Source of the DNA: Holophagaceae bacterium
GTDB taxonomy: Bacteria > Acidobacteriota > Holophagae > Holophagales > Holophagaceae
DNA length: 64,000 nucleotides
Assembly: GCA_025361125.1 (NCBI GenBank)
Contig: JANYBM010000115.1
Location: 20,967 to 84,966, forward strand
Direction of reading: 5' to 3'
The notes below the pieces were generated by a model. The model saw nothing but the letters and a program-made list of their open reading frames with translations. It had not been told where the DNA came from and searched no databases. Positions within the stretch are counted from its first letter, which is position 1. Each line of letters begins with the position of its first letter. Below, piece by piece: positions 19,002 to 27,112 of the stretch. The position numbers and the translations under genes were made by a program.

Positions 19002-20006
19002 ATGAACAGGGTCGCGGTTGGCTTTGCCTTGGCCACTGCAGTGCTGGTCGCATTCCCTGGCTGCCGGGCCAAAGGTTCCAAGGCTCCCGCCTGGTTGCAA
19101 GCAACGCCCGTTAACTGTTCCATGGCCATCTCGGGTCAAGTGGGGTGGCTGCTTGAGAATCCTGAATTCCAATCGGCCATGTCCCGCTTCCCGCTGGCCG
19201 AACAGACCCTTGATCTCTTCCTAAAAAAGGCCAAGATTCATCCGGAAGGCGAAACCGGCCGAATCACCTTCTTTATTTTTGACCTTCCCAAGGACAAGGG
19301 AAAGCCTGAAGACATGGCCGGAGACTTCCTCCTTCAGTTCGATGGGTTCAAGGATCCACAAACCTTGCAGATGGCGCTGGCCGAGTCCTTCCCACCGGAA
19401 GGCAGCCTAGTTCTGGACAAGAAGGAATGCCCGCTGTACGTAATGATGGACATCAACAAGGTGAAGATTCGCGCCTTGGTGGACCCAGAACAGCGGATTC
19501 TCATCGGCGATTTGCGCGCCTTGGGTCGTCGCGCCAGCCAAGGAACCCTTGCTCATGGACCAGCAGTCCATGCCCTCGGCGCAGGGGAATGGATAGATGG
19601 AACGGCTCCCATCGCAGGGTATGTGAACCCTGATGCGCTCATAGCGAGGCTTGGAAACAAGCTTCCGGGTGAAGTAGCGAAAGAGTTTCCCAAGGGGCTT
19701 GAGTCTTTGGTCTGGAGTGTTACGCCGGCCAAAAATCCGAAGGATCCTAAAGCCCCGCATCGCTTGGAACTGGCCATCGGGGGATCCCCCGAGGGCATCA
19801 ACCAAGCCTCCCATTGGATGCAGCGTCTAGTGGCCGCTGCCAGCCAATTGGGCGCCCAGCAACAACTCGCGCCAGTGCTGGTACAAGAGAAAACCCGGGT
19901 CGGTATCCGCTACAGTGCGTCCAACGAGCAACTCAACGCGATCCTTGGGAGCTTTGGCCAACCCTGGACTTTCGCTGATCCCCGGAAGATGCCACCCAAA
20001 GCATGA
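19002..20006 (+). CDS. Putative lipoprotein upstream of an ECF sigma factor
   Basis: 334 residues from ATG 19002, which has GGAGG just upstream. A lipoprotein signal peptide (MNRVAVGFALATAVLVAFPGC) ends in a lipobox Cys at about residue 21, so it is likely membrane-anchored. The rest is a mixed alpha/beta domain without a recognised motif (repeated FLLQFDGFKDPQTLQMALAE and IDGTAPIAGYVNPDALIARLG segments are reminiscent of DUF3352-type proteins, a weak impression). Its stop overlaps the sigma factor start by four bases, so the two are translationally coupled. Confidence 0.65.
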   Translation: MNRVAVGFALATAVLVAFPGCRAKGSKAPAWLQATPVNCSMAISGQVGWLLENPEFQSAMSRFPLAEQTLDLFLKKAKIHPEGETGRITFFIFDLPKDKGKPEDMAGDFLLQFDGFKDPQTLQMALAESFPPEGSLVLDKKECPLYVMMDINKVKIRALVDPEQRILIGDLRALGRRASQGTLAHGPAVHALGAGEWIDGTAPIAGYVNPDALIARLGNKLPGEVAKEFPKGLESLVWSVTPAKNPKDPKAPHRLELAIGGSPEGINQASHWMQRLVAAASQLGAQQQLAPVLVQEKTRVGIRYSASNEQLNAILGSFGQPWTFADPRKMPPKA

Positions 20007-20599
20007 GATCCACTGCTTCTGAAACCCAGGTGCCTCCACCAATAAGTCCAGAAATTTGGATGACTCGCCTAAAAGCAGGTCACGAAGAGGCCTTGGCCCA
20101 CCTTATGACCCGGTTCGAGAAACCGGTGTTTGCCTTCATCTACCGGCGCCTGGGCGGGGAGACCGGTGTGGTCCAGGAACTCACCCAGGAGGTTTTTCTT
20201 AAATGTCTCCAGCATTGTCAACGTTTTGAGGAGGGCCGTCCCGTGGCGGCATGGATTTTTACATTGGCGGCTAATGCAGCGACCGACCATCTGCGTAAAA
20301 GAGGTAGGGAGGTGGCCCCCCCTGAGTTCTTTGACGCACCCGACCCGCATCAACCCTCACCCTGGATGCAAGTGGATCAGGGCCGTAAACTCGCGGCTTT
20401 GCAGGAAGCCATAGCTGGCCTGACGCCCCGTCAAAAGGCCATGGTCATGGCTTATTACGTCCATGAGCAACCTGTTAAACGCATCGCCGAAGACCTTGGC
20501 TGCGCTGAAGGAACCGTCAAAGCAACCCTGTTCCAAAGTCTCGCCAAACTCCGAAAAAATCTCACTCCATCCTTCCAGGATGTGCCCCATGAAGCCTGA
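20003..20599 (+). CDS. ECF-family RNA polymerase sigma factor
   Basis: 198 residues. Region 2 is seen in AHLMTRFEKPVFAFIYRRLGG...ELTQEVFLKCLQHCQRFEEGRPVAAWIFTLAANAATDHLRK, with the -10-binding helix WIFTLAANAATDHLRKR. Region 4 is AIAGLTPRQKAMVMAYYVHEQPVKRIAEDLGCAEGTVKATLFQSLAKLRK, a helix-turn-helix. It would direct RNA polymerase to a small regulon. A membrane protein gene overlaps its 3' end by 11 bases and is the natural anti-sigma candidate. Confidence 0.9.
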   Translation: MRSTASETQVPPPISPEIWMTRLKAGHEEALAHLMTRFEKPVFAFIYRRLGGETGVVQELTQEVFLKCLQHCQRFEEGRPVAAWIFTLAANAATDHLRKRGREVAPPEFFDAPDPHQPSPWMQVDQGRKLAALQEAIAGLTPRQKAMVMAYYVHEQPVKRIAEDLGCAEGTVKATLFQSLAKLRKNLTPSFQDVPHEA

Positions 20600-21254
20600 A
20601 CTCGACCCCAAAAACCTCCAAGACGCCGCAGCTTTCGATCTGCTGATGCAGCCGGAGGTTTGGCCCGCCGACCCCGCTGCTCAAGCGGAATTCGCTGAGC
20701 TGCTGGAACTGCACCTGGCGCTTCAGTCCCACAAGCATTCCCTGAACCTTGAGCTCAAGACCCGCCACAGTGCGGACTCCTGGTGGCTTGCAGCCGCAGC
20801 CGCGGCTGCGGTGCTCCTGCCCTCCCTCTACACCGTGAAACACGTGCAGACGCTTAAAGCACGTAGCCAGAATATCGCCCGCATTGATCAGGAAGCCAGT
20901 AAAAGGGCTCAGGACCGGCTATGGGCTGGCTTCTTCCAACAGACCTCCGATCTGCTCAAGAATTTCGAGAAGCATCCCGAGCTTTGCACCCTCAACATGG
21001 AAAACCGTGAGCGTGAGCGCGAAGCTGCGGTGTCCCTGCTCCTGGCGAGCCACCAATTGGCCGCCCAGGGCGCACCGGTGCCCGAGGCCGAGGCCATTCG
21101 CACGGATCTTCACGCCTGGCTTTCAGAGTTGGCGTTGGAGGATGGTTGCCTGAATCCCGAACGAGCCAGTGAGCTGCGCCGTTGGGCCAAGGACAGCAAT
21201 CTTGAGGGCCAGGCCGAACGCATGGGCAAGCTGCTCCGCAAGGAGACGGCCTGA
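20589..21254 (+). CDS. Single-pass membrane protein, candidate anti-sigma factor
   Basis: 221 residues from ATG 20589. An acidic cytoplasmic N-terminus of about 57 residues contains helical EFAELLELHLALQSHKHSL. One membrane helix follows (WWLAAAAAAAVLLPSLYTV, about residues 60-80), then a long periplasmic helical region rich in Arg, Glu and Leu. This topology fits an anti-sigma factor of the neighbouring ECF sigma, but no zinc-binding HxxxCxxC motif is present, so the assignment rests on position and topology only. Its stop shares bases with the next start (TGATG). Confidence 0.6.
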   Translation: MKPELDPKNLQDAAAFDLLMQPEVWPADPAAQAEFAELLELHLALQSHKHSLNLELKTRHSADSWWLAAAAAAAVLLPSLYTVKHVQTLKARSQNIARIDQEASKRAQDRLWAGFFQQTSDLLKNFEKHPELCTLNMENREREREAAVSLLLASHQLAAQGAPVPEAEAIRTDLHAWLSELALEDGCLNPERASELRRWAKDSNLEGQAERMGKLLRKETA

Positions 21255-22075
21255 TGCTCCCATTTTTTATCTGGGGGGCTGAGCCACCTGCGCCAAGGGC
21301 ACCAGCAGAGCCATCCGTGCTGGTCGCACCCGCCAGGGAGAGTCCTGCGGACCTGCTCTTTCGGCAGGCCAAGAACCTGCGTTATGGCCAGCGTTGGTAC
21401 GAGGCGGCTGTTATCTACCGTCAGATCCTGCATGAATATCCAACCTACTCGCGGCTTGCGGAGGCCCGCTTCTGGCTTGCATCAACCCTTGAATCGGACC
21501 AACGCTGGGATAGCGCAGCAGACGCCTATTCGGAATTCCTTAGCCAACATCCCGACCAGAAACTGCTAAGCCGCGAAGCCAAGCTCAACCGAATTCATTG
21601 CTGGGGGATTCGCCAGGGGCAAAGTCTCCAGGCGGCACCGGGGCTTCTATCCGCCCTGGACGATCCTTCCGATGAAATCCAGGTGGCCGCCGCCCTTCAG
21701 CTCTCCAAGACAGGAGATCGCCGCGCGGTGGAAGCCTTGCAGAAGGGCCTTATGATCGCATCCTGCTCCGAACCTTGCCGTCTGGCCTTGCTGGGCATGG
21801 GCATGGAACCAAAATCAGCACCATCCAAACTGAATGGACGCTTTCTCGTGCTACGCATCCAGGAAAAGGGCAAACCGGATACGGTAACCATCCGCTTGGC
21901 CATGGGCCTAGCCAAAGCGGTTGCCGGCTACTTGAGCGACGCCCAGATTCAACAGGCCAGGCATAAAGGCGTAGAGCCGGACCGGCTGATGGACATGGCC
22001 TTGAATGCCCCCAAGGGAACGGTCCTCCTCTCTGTGGATGACAAGGACAGCAGCATCACCATCACTACCGAATAA
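21254..22075 (+). CDS. TPR/HEAT repeat protein of an ECF-sigma operon
   Basis: 273 residues. The start is MLPFFIWGAEPPAP, which may act as a weak signal or anchor. Residues 30-100 have YfiO/YbgF-like TPR units (LLFRQAKNLRYGQRWYEAAVIYRQILHEYPTYSRLAEARFWLAS...WDSAADAYSEFLSQHP). A HEAT-like stretch follows (LSALDDPSDEIQVAAALQLSKTGDRRAVEAL), then a C-terminal domain with no recognised family. It is the last gene of the sigma factor unit (TGATG coupling), and its 3' end overlaps the convergent DAHP synthase gene by 11 bases. Confidence 0.6.
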   Translation: MLPFFIWGAEPPAPRAPAEPSVLVAPARESPADLLFRQAKNLRYGQRWYEAAVIYRQILHEYPTYSRLAEARFWLASTLESDQRWDSAADAYSEFLSQHPDQKLLSREAKLNRIHCWGIRQGQSLQAAPGLLSALDDPSDEIQVAAALQLSKTGDRRAVEALQKGLMIASCSEPCRLALLGMGMEPKSAPSKLNGRFLVLRIQEKGKPDTVTIRLAMGLAKAVAGYLSDAQIQQARHKGVEPDRLMDMALNAPKGTVLLSVDDKDSSITITTE

Positions 22076-23444
22076 CCCGCTCCCCCAACATCTCGGCGAT
22101 TAGAAAGGCCATCTCCAAGCTTTGGGTTTGGTTGAGCCTCGGGTCGCACCCGGTTTCGTAAGCTTGGTGAAGGTCCAGTTCCGAGAGCTGCTGACTGCCC
22201 CCCAGGCACTCGGTAACCTCTTGCCCCGTCAATTCGAAATGCACAGCACCGAGATTCGACCCGAGCGCACGATGAACCTCCAGTGTCTGGTTCAATTCCG
22301 CAAGGATCTGGCCGAAGTCCCTGGTCTTGAGTCCATGCGCGGTCACAAAGCCATTGCCATGCATGGGGTCGCAGCTCCACAGCACCGGATGTCCCGATGC
22401 CTGCACGGCCTCGATCAGTTTCGGAAGCAAGGCACGCACATTATCCACACCCAAGCGGGGGATCAGTACCATGTGGCCCACTTCTTTACCGGGATCTAGC
22501 ACGGTCAGTAGTTCGCGAACATCTTCGGCGGAAACACCCGGCCCCAATTTGACCCCAATGGGGTTACGGATGCCCCGCAGGTACTCGATGTGCGCACCGC
22601 TCAAAGCTCGGGTGCGCTCGCCCACCCATAGCATGTGCGCACCCAGGTTGTAGTGGTGGCCCATACCCGTATCTTCCCGCGTGAGTGCTTCTTCATATGG
22701 AAGCAGCAGGGCTTCATGGCTGGTGAAAAATTCACCGGTCCGAAGGTAAATGCCCTTGGTCCCAGCGATGGCGTCCACGAAATCAATGGATTCCCGCACC
22801 CGTTCAAGAATGTGGCAGTAGGTGTCTATTTTTCGAGTAGAGCCTTGCAGGTCCCAGCGCTCCGGGTGGTGCAGGTCCGCGAAACCGCCCACCACGAGGG
22901 CTCGTAGATGATTCAGCGTTGCCGCGGCGTGGAAATAGGCTTCCACCATGCGCCTGGGATCCGGACGGCGCGCGGCTTCCGTGGCTTCCGCTGAATTGAT
23001 GAGATCCCCCCGGTAACTGGGAAGCTCCACCCCGTCCACGGTCTCCGTTTCCTTCGATCGCGGTTTGGCATATTGTCCCGCGATACGACCCACTTGGAAT
23101 ACCGAGCGGCGGCCTCCATGCGTGATGACAACAGACATCTGGAGAAGAATGCGCAATTTGTCGGAGATCGCATCGGGCTTGCAATCCGCGAATTGTTCCG
23201 CACAGTCGCCACCTTGCAACATGAAGCGCTTCCCGAAGCTCGCCTCCGCGATGTGCGCGCGCAAATCCTCCACCTCTTCGGGCACCACTAAAGGGGGCAG
23301 GCCACTTAGTTGGCGCAGATTCGTTTGGAGCCCTTCTTCATCCTGGTAGTGGGGTTGCTGCGCAGCGGGCCTATGCCGCCAGCTACTGGGGCTCCAGGTC
23401 AACGGTTCAACTCTGGTTTCGGGGATGGGGGCGAGGGCTGGCAC
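22065..23444 (-). CDS. 3-deoxy-7-phosphoheptulonate synthase, class II (DAHP synthase)
   Basis: Condenses phosphoenolpyruvate and erythrose-4-phosphate at the head of the shikimate pathway. The class II (plant-type) signature is clear: LPPLVVPEEVEDLR, FMLQGGDCAEQFADC with the Mn-binding Cys, VGRIAGQYAKPRS, RMVEAYFHAAATLNHLRAL, GIRNPIGVKLGPG, WSCDPMHGN and GGVHFELTGQ-like AVHFELTGQEVTECLGG. The start is placed at GTG 23444, preceded by AGGAG with six-base spacing, giving 459 residues; earlier ATG-like starts fall inside the attenuator hairpin. Expression is probably controlled by the leader peptide and terminator just upstream. Confidence 0.93.
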   Translation of the reverse strand: MPALAPIPETRVEPLTWSPSSWRHRPAAQQPHYQDEEGLQTNLRQLSGLPPLVVPEEVEDLRAHIAEASFGKRFMLQGGDCAEQFADCKPDAISDKLRILLQMSVVITHGGRRSVFQVGRIAGQYAKPRSKETETVDGVELPSYRGDLINSAEATEAARRPDPRRMVEAYFHAAATLNHLRALVVGGFADLHHPERWDLQGSTRKIDTYCHILERVRESIDFVDAIAGTKGIYLRTGEFFTSHEALLLPYEEALTREDTGMGHHYNLGAHMLWVGERTRALSGAHIEYLRGIRNPIGVKLGPGVSAEDVRELLTVLDPGKEVGHMVLIPRLGVDNVRALLPKLIEAVQASGHPVLWSCDPMHGNGFVTAHGLKTRDFGQILAELNQTLEVHRALGSNLGAVHFELTGQEVTECLGGSQQLSELDLHQAYETGCDPRLNQTQSLEMAFLIAEMLGERVIR

Positions 23445-23461
23445 GGGTGGCTCCTGAAAGG

Positions 23462-23497
23462 AAAACCCCCGATCCGCACTAGGCAAATCGGGGGTTT
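23462..23497 (-). terminator. Attenuator terminator upstream of DAHP synthase
   Basis: ATCGGGGGTTT and AAACCCCCGAT form a perfect 11-base stem (arms 23463-23473 and 23487-23497) with a 13-base loop. On the minus strand the stem runs into TTTTCC, the layout of a Rho-independent terminator. It lies between the aromatic leader peptide (stop at 23519-23521) and the gene's ribosome binding site, as expected for transcription attenuation. Confidence 0.8.
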
Positions 23498-23518
23498 AAG
23501 GTCTGGTTCTGTTCTTGG

Positions 23519-23593
23519 TTAGTTCAGGCCCCCTCCGACTCGCGCTGAGGTGCGAAAGCCAAAGTAATAAAAGGAGGTCCTAAGAATGTTCAT
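23519..23593 (-). CDS. Aromatic leader peptide of the DAHP synthase attenuator
   Basis: A 24-codon frame starting at ATG 23593 and ending with TAA at 23519-23521. Codons 8-13 read TTT TAT TAC TTT GGC TTT (Phe-Tyr-Tyr-Phe-Gly-Phe), a cluster of the aromatic end products of the pathway. An AGGA lies just upstream. A strong terminator hairpin begins 22 bases after the stop and the DAHP synthase gene follows. The sense is classic Phe/Tyr attenuation: starved ribosomes stall in the run and prevent terminator formation. A GTG three codons further up (23605) is an alternative start. Confidence 0.75.
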   Translation of the reverse strand: MNILRTSFYYFGFRTSARVGGGLN

Positions 23594-23695
23594 GAATCCT
23601 GCCACGCATGGCGCGTTCCTCCACCATGCCTGAAACCGCATAAAGGATCAAGGTCTCCGCCCTCATCCTCCTGGTCCCGATAAGCTAAGAGCACT

Positions 23696-25498
23696 ATGTC
23701 CGTCTTCCGCCGCTTCTTCAAAGAGCATCTCGCCAAGCGCCTGCCAACCATCCTCGGCGGGAGTCTGCTGCTGCTTGCCGCGGGGCTATGTCAGGGCTTG
23801 CTGCTTTTTACGCTGAACTTCGTCTTCAAGGACAGCCTTAAGATGGGTGGAGGTTCCACCACCGGTGTTTTCGCCTGGGCAGATCACGCCAAGGCCTGGC
23901 TGATGGGGCAACTCCCCACCGCGTCGAGCCTTCAGGAATCCACGCTCTTTGTCCCAGTCCTGCTGGTCTCCATTTATTTCATGAAGGGCCTGCTTACCTA
24001 TCTGGGCACGCTCACCATGGTGAAAAGCGGGCTTCGGGCCACCCTGGAATACCGGGAGCGACTGTTCGGGCATCTGTTGCAACAGGAACCGGCCTTTTTC
24101 CAGAATCACCCCGTTGGCGAGTTGCTCACGCGGAGCATAAGTGATGTGGGCGCCGTACAGGGCATCGCTTCCAATCAATTGGCCGAAGCCGTAAAGGAAA
24201 TCTGCGTGGCCCTGGCCATGCTTATCACCATCCTGTTCATGAACTGGCGATTAAGCTTGACGGTCTTCATAGCGGGCCCCTTGGTGGTTTTACCGATCCG
24301 CAATCTCAGCCGCCGCATCCGTAACGTGAACCACCGCAACCAAGAGGCCTCCAGCCGCCTGTTGCAACGCCTCAAGGAAGTTTTTTCCAACATCCGCGTG
24401 GTGCTTGGATTCGCGCGGGAACCTTACGAGCTGAACCGTTTTCACCTTCAAAACGAAGAACTCTTTCGCTTGGGAATGAAGAGCGCGCGGGCCTCGGCTC
24501 TCAGCACTCCGGTGATGGAGTTGGTGGGGGGATTTCTGCTGGCGGGCATGGTCATCTACGCCGCCAAGGCCATAGGAGCAGGGCGCACCACCGGCCCTGA
24601 ATTCTTTACCTACCTGATGGCGGTCTACTCGCTTTACGACCCCTTGCGGCGACTTACAAAACTCAACAACGATGTGCAGGTGGCCGGTGCCAGTCTGGAC
24701 CGGGTCTACGCTGTGTTGGACAGGGAACCCCAGTTGCCCGTGACGGCAAATCCGAAGCCCCTTTCAATCCAACCTCAACGACTCGCCTTCGAGGCTGTGG
24801 GTTTCTCCTACGACGAAAAGCATCAAGTACTCCGTGGTATCACGCTGGAGGTGAACCGCGGCGAAACTGTGGCACTGGTGGGCGGCAGCGGGGGTGGCAA
24901 GACTACTCTGGTGAATCTGGTGCCCCGATTTTTCGATCCCACTTCAGGTCGGATCACCTTGGACGGTACGGACCTTCGTGAATTCGACGTGCGCGCCTTG
25001 CGCCAGATCATCGGCTTCGTGAATCAGGAAACCCTGCTCTTCATGGACACGGTCCATGACAACATCGCGTATGGCAAGCCGACCGGCCGCGAAGCCGTTG
25101 AAGCCGCAGCGAAAAAAGCCCACGCCCATGAGTTCATCTCAACCTTAGCAAAAGGCTACGATACGCCATTGGCGGAAACAGGATCGAGCCTGAGTGGAGG
25201 CCAGCGCCAGCGCATCGCCATCGCCCGGGCACTGCTGCAAGATCCACCCATCCTCATTCTCGACGAAGCGACCTCAGCTCTGGACACCGAGAGTGAGCGG
25301 GCCGTTCAGGACGCGCTCGAAGCGCTCATGCGGGACCGCACCACTCTGGTCATCGCCCATCGCCTGAGCACCATCCAGAAAGCCACGCGCATCGTGGTCC
25401 TGAAGCACGGCCTCATCGCCGAAACCGGCACCCACACAGAACTGCTCGCCCTCGGGGGCGAATACGCCAGGCTGCACGGAATGCAGTTCCAGGAATGA
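23696..25498 (+). CDS. MsbA-like ABC exporter (fused permease and ATPase)
   Basis: 600 residues. The N-terminal half has six membrane segments of an ABC type I exporter (LLLLAAGLCQGLLLFTLNFVF, ICVALAMLITILFMNWRLSLTVFIAGPLVVLPI, ELVGGFLLAGMVIYAAKAIG). The C-terminal ATPase has Walker A GGSGGGKTT, Q-loop IGFVNQETLLFMDTV, signature SLSGGQRQR, Walker B ILILDEATSALD and the H-loop HRLST. Family members flip lipid A core or export drugs and peptides; the substrate cannot be told here. The stop overlaps queA by four bases. No strong ribosome binding site is seen. Confidence 0.9.
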   Translation: MSVFRRFFKEHLAKRLPTILGGSLLLLAAGLCQGLLLFTLNFVFKDSLKMGGGSTTGVFAWADHAKAWLMGQLPTASSLQESTLFVPVLLVSIYFMKGLLTYLGTLTMVKSGLRATLEYRERLFGHLLQQEPAFFQNHPVGELLTRSISDVGAVQGIASNQLAEAVKEICVALAMLITILFMNWRLSLTVFIAGPLVVLPIRNLSRRIRNVNHRNQEASSRLLQRLKEVFSNIRVVLGFAREPYELNRFHLQNEELFRLGMKSARASALSTPVMELVGGFLLAGMVIYAAKAIGAGRTTGPEFFTYLMAVYSLYDPLRRLTKLNNDVQVAGASLDRVYAVLDREPQLPVTANPKPLSIQPQRLAFEAVGFSYDEKHQVLRGITLEVNRGETVALVGGSGGGKTTLVNLVPRFFDPTSGRITLDGTDLREFDVRALRQIIGFVNQETLLFMDTVHDNIAYGKPTGREAVEAAAKKAHAHEFISTLAKGYDTPLAETGSSLSGGQRQRIAIARALLQDPPILILDEATSALDTESERAVQDALEALMRDRTTLVIAHRLSTIQKATRIVVLKHGLIAETGTHTELLALGGEYARLHGMQFQE

Positions 25499-26565
25499 AA
25501 CGCTCGGACTTTCATTTCGTTCTACCCGAAGAGTTGATTGCCCAACACCCGGCGGCACAACGGGATGGGGCGCGGTTGCTGGTGGTAGATGCGCAGATGA
25601 AAACGCTTGCGCACCACATGATCCATGACTTGCCAGACCTCATTCCGATGAATTCAGTGCTGGTGCCCAATGACGTGAAGGTCCGCCACGCGCGGTTGAT
25701 CCTGCGGCGCAAGGGCGGTGGGGCCGGTGAAGCATTGTTGCTTCGGGCTTTCGGCGATGGAACCTTTGAAGCCATGGTGCGACCCGGGGCGCGATTGAAA
25801 CCCGGGGCCATCGTGAAAGTGGTCGCCCCGGAAACGGGTGCTGAGCTGGCTGAATTGCAGATTGGCGAGACTCTGGATGAAGGTCTCCGCCGGGTTCGCG
25901 TTGTCCACGATGGCGAAGCTATGGATTGGGATTCAATAGATAGGATTGGTCGCCTTCCCTTGCCTCCATATATTTCCCATCTCGCGAATGCAACAGACGA
26001 AAGTCGCTATCAGACTGCCTTTCATGCGAGTGAAGGCGAAGCTGTTGCCGCTCCCACGGCGGGCCTGCACTTCACCCCTGAGTTGATTACAGCCTTGCAG
26101 TCCAAGGGCTGTGATTGGCTCCCTGTGCGGCTTCACGTGGGACTTGGAACGTTTCGCCCCATGACGGCGAACAACCTGGAGGACCACGCCATGCATGAGG
26201 AGCGCTTCGAGATCCCCGAGGCCACCTCATCGGCACTGTTGCCCACCTTGAGAGATCACACTCGCCCATTGGTTTGCATCGGCACCACCAGTTTGAGAAC
26301 GCTGGAAGCCGCCTGGGACGGTCATGAGCTCAAGCGATCCGGGTCCACCCGCATTTTCATCAAGCCCGGCTACTGCTTGCGCACTGCGGATCATCTCCTC
26401 ACTAATTTCCATCTGCCTGAAAGCACGCTCTTCGTGCTCGTCTCTGCTCTACTCGGGTTGGAGTTCGCCAAGGCCGCCTATGCCGAGGCTGTGGCTCAGC
26501 GCTACCGCTTCTTCAGCTACGGCGACGCGATGCTCATCCTCAATGCGCGGACGCGGCCAAGCTAA
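25495..26565 (+). CDS. queA: S-adenosylmethionine:tRNA ribosyltransferase-isomerase
   Basis: Transfers and isomerises the ribosyl group of SAM onto 7-aminomethyl-7-deazaguanine in tRNA, making epoxyqueuosine. 356 residues, normal length. Motifs include FHFVLPEELIAQHPAAQRDGARLLVVD at the start, LPLPPYI, YQTAFHASEGEAVAAPTAGLHFT, LHVGLGTFRPM, HEERFEIP, GTTSLRTLEA, RIFIKPGY and TNFHLPESTLFVLVSALLG. It is coupled to the ABC exporter gene by a four-base overlap. No queuosine riboswitch was seen upstream. Confidence 0.95.
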   Translation: MKRSDFHFVLPEELIAQHPAAQRDGARLLVVDAQMKTLAHHMIHDLPDLIPMNSVLVPNDVKVRHARLILRRKGGGAGEALLLRAFGDGTFEAMVRPGARLKPGAIVKVVAPETGAELAELQIGETLDEGLRRVRVVHDGEAMDWDSIDRIGRLPLPPYISHLANATDESRYQTAFHASEGEAVAAPTAGLHFTPELITALQSKGCDWLPVRLHVGLGTFRPMTANNLEDHAMHEERFEIPEATSSALLPTLRDHTRPLVCIGTTSLRTLEAAWDGHELKRSGSTRIFIKPGYCLRTADHLLTNFHLPESTLFVLVSALLGLEFAKAAYAEAVAQRYRFFSYGDAMLILNARTRPS

Positions 26566-26588
26566 GCCTGCCTAACGCCCAGAGCCGA

Positions 26589-26981
26589 CTATAAATACTC
26601 AATGAACTGGTGGATCACGGGAATCTTGTGCCGCTTGCCCTTGGAAGCTTGCAGGACGGATGTGACGGACATTCCCAGGCACCATAGCAGCCATATGGGC
26701 AATAGGACACGAAGCGCGAGGATTCCGAAAATCGGGAAAAGACCGGTCAGCACAAGTGCCAAGGCGACGATGATCTCTGTGAGCGCCAGCAACACGCCCT
26801 GCCGGGCGTTCCAAAGCATCTCTTCGTCTTCACGACACTGCAGGTAAGGGGCAAAAGCCCATGGCCCGGCGTAGCAAAGAATGAGATCCCTCAGGCGCTC
26901 GCCCTCGTAAAGCGGACCTTGCGCTTCCAGCTGCACGAAAACCTCCCCTTGGAGATTAAGCCGTGGTTCAAAAAACACCAA
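26589..26981 (-). CDS. Small membrane protein resembling Tic20/DUF4870-type proteins
   Basis: 130 residues with two or three membrane segments in the C-terminal part (LLALTEIIVALALVLTGLFPIFGILAL, LLPIWLLWCLGMSVTSVL). The segment EDEEMLWNARQGVLLALTEI resembles the ENxFVRFHAxQALLL-type motif of Tic20/DUF4870 proteins; function is unknown. The start is uncertain: the first clear start codons are TTG 26981 and GTG 26978, but the frame stays open well upstream without an ATG and crosses a small hairpin (27001-26978 region). It converges on queA. Confidence 0.55.
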   Translation of the reverse strand: MVFFEPRLNLQGEVFVQLEAQGPLYEGERLRDLILCYAGPWAFAPYLQCREDEEMLWNARQGVLLALTEIIVALALVLTGLFPIFGILALRVLLPIWLLWCLGMSVTSVLQASKGKRHKIPVIHQFIEYL

Positions 26982-27112
26982 GCCGTCAGAACGGCTTTGA
27001 GAGCCCTTCGCAAAGATTTCTAAACCATTCCGGGGTTCTGGTGTCCATCCATGAACCCATCCTTGCCCGGCAGGCTTTCCTCGTGGATGCTGGGACGTAC
27101 CCTTGAGGACCC

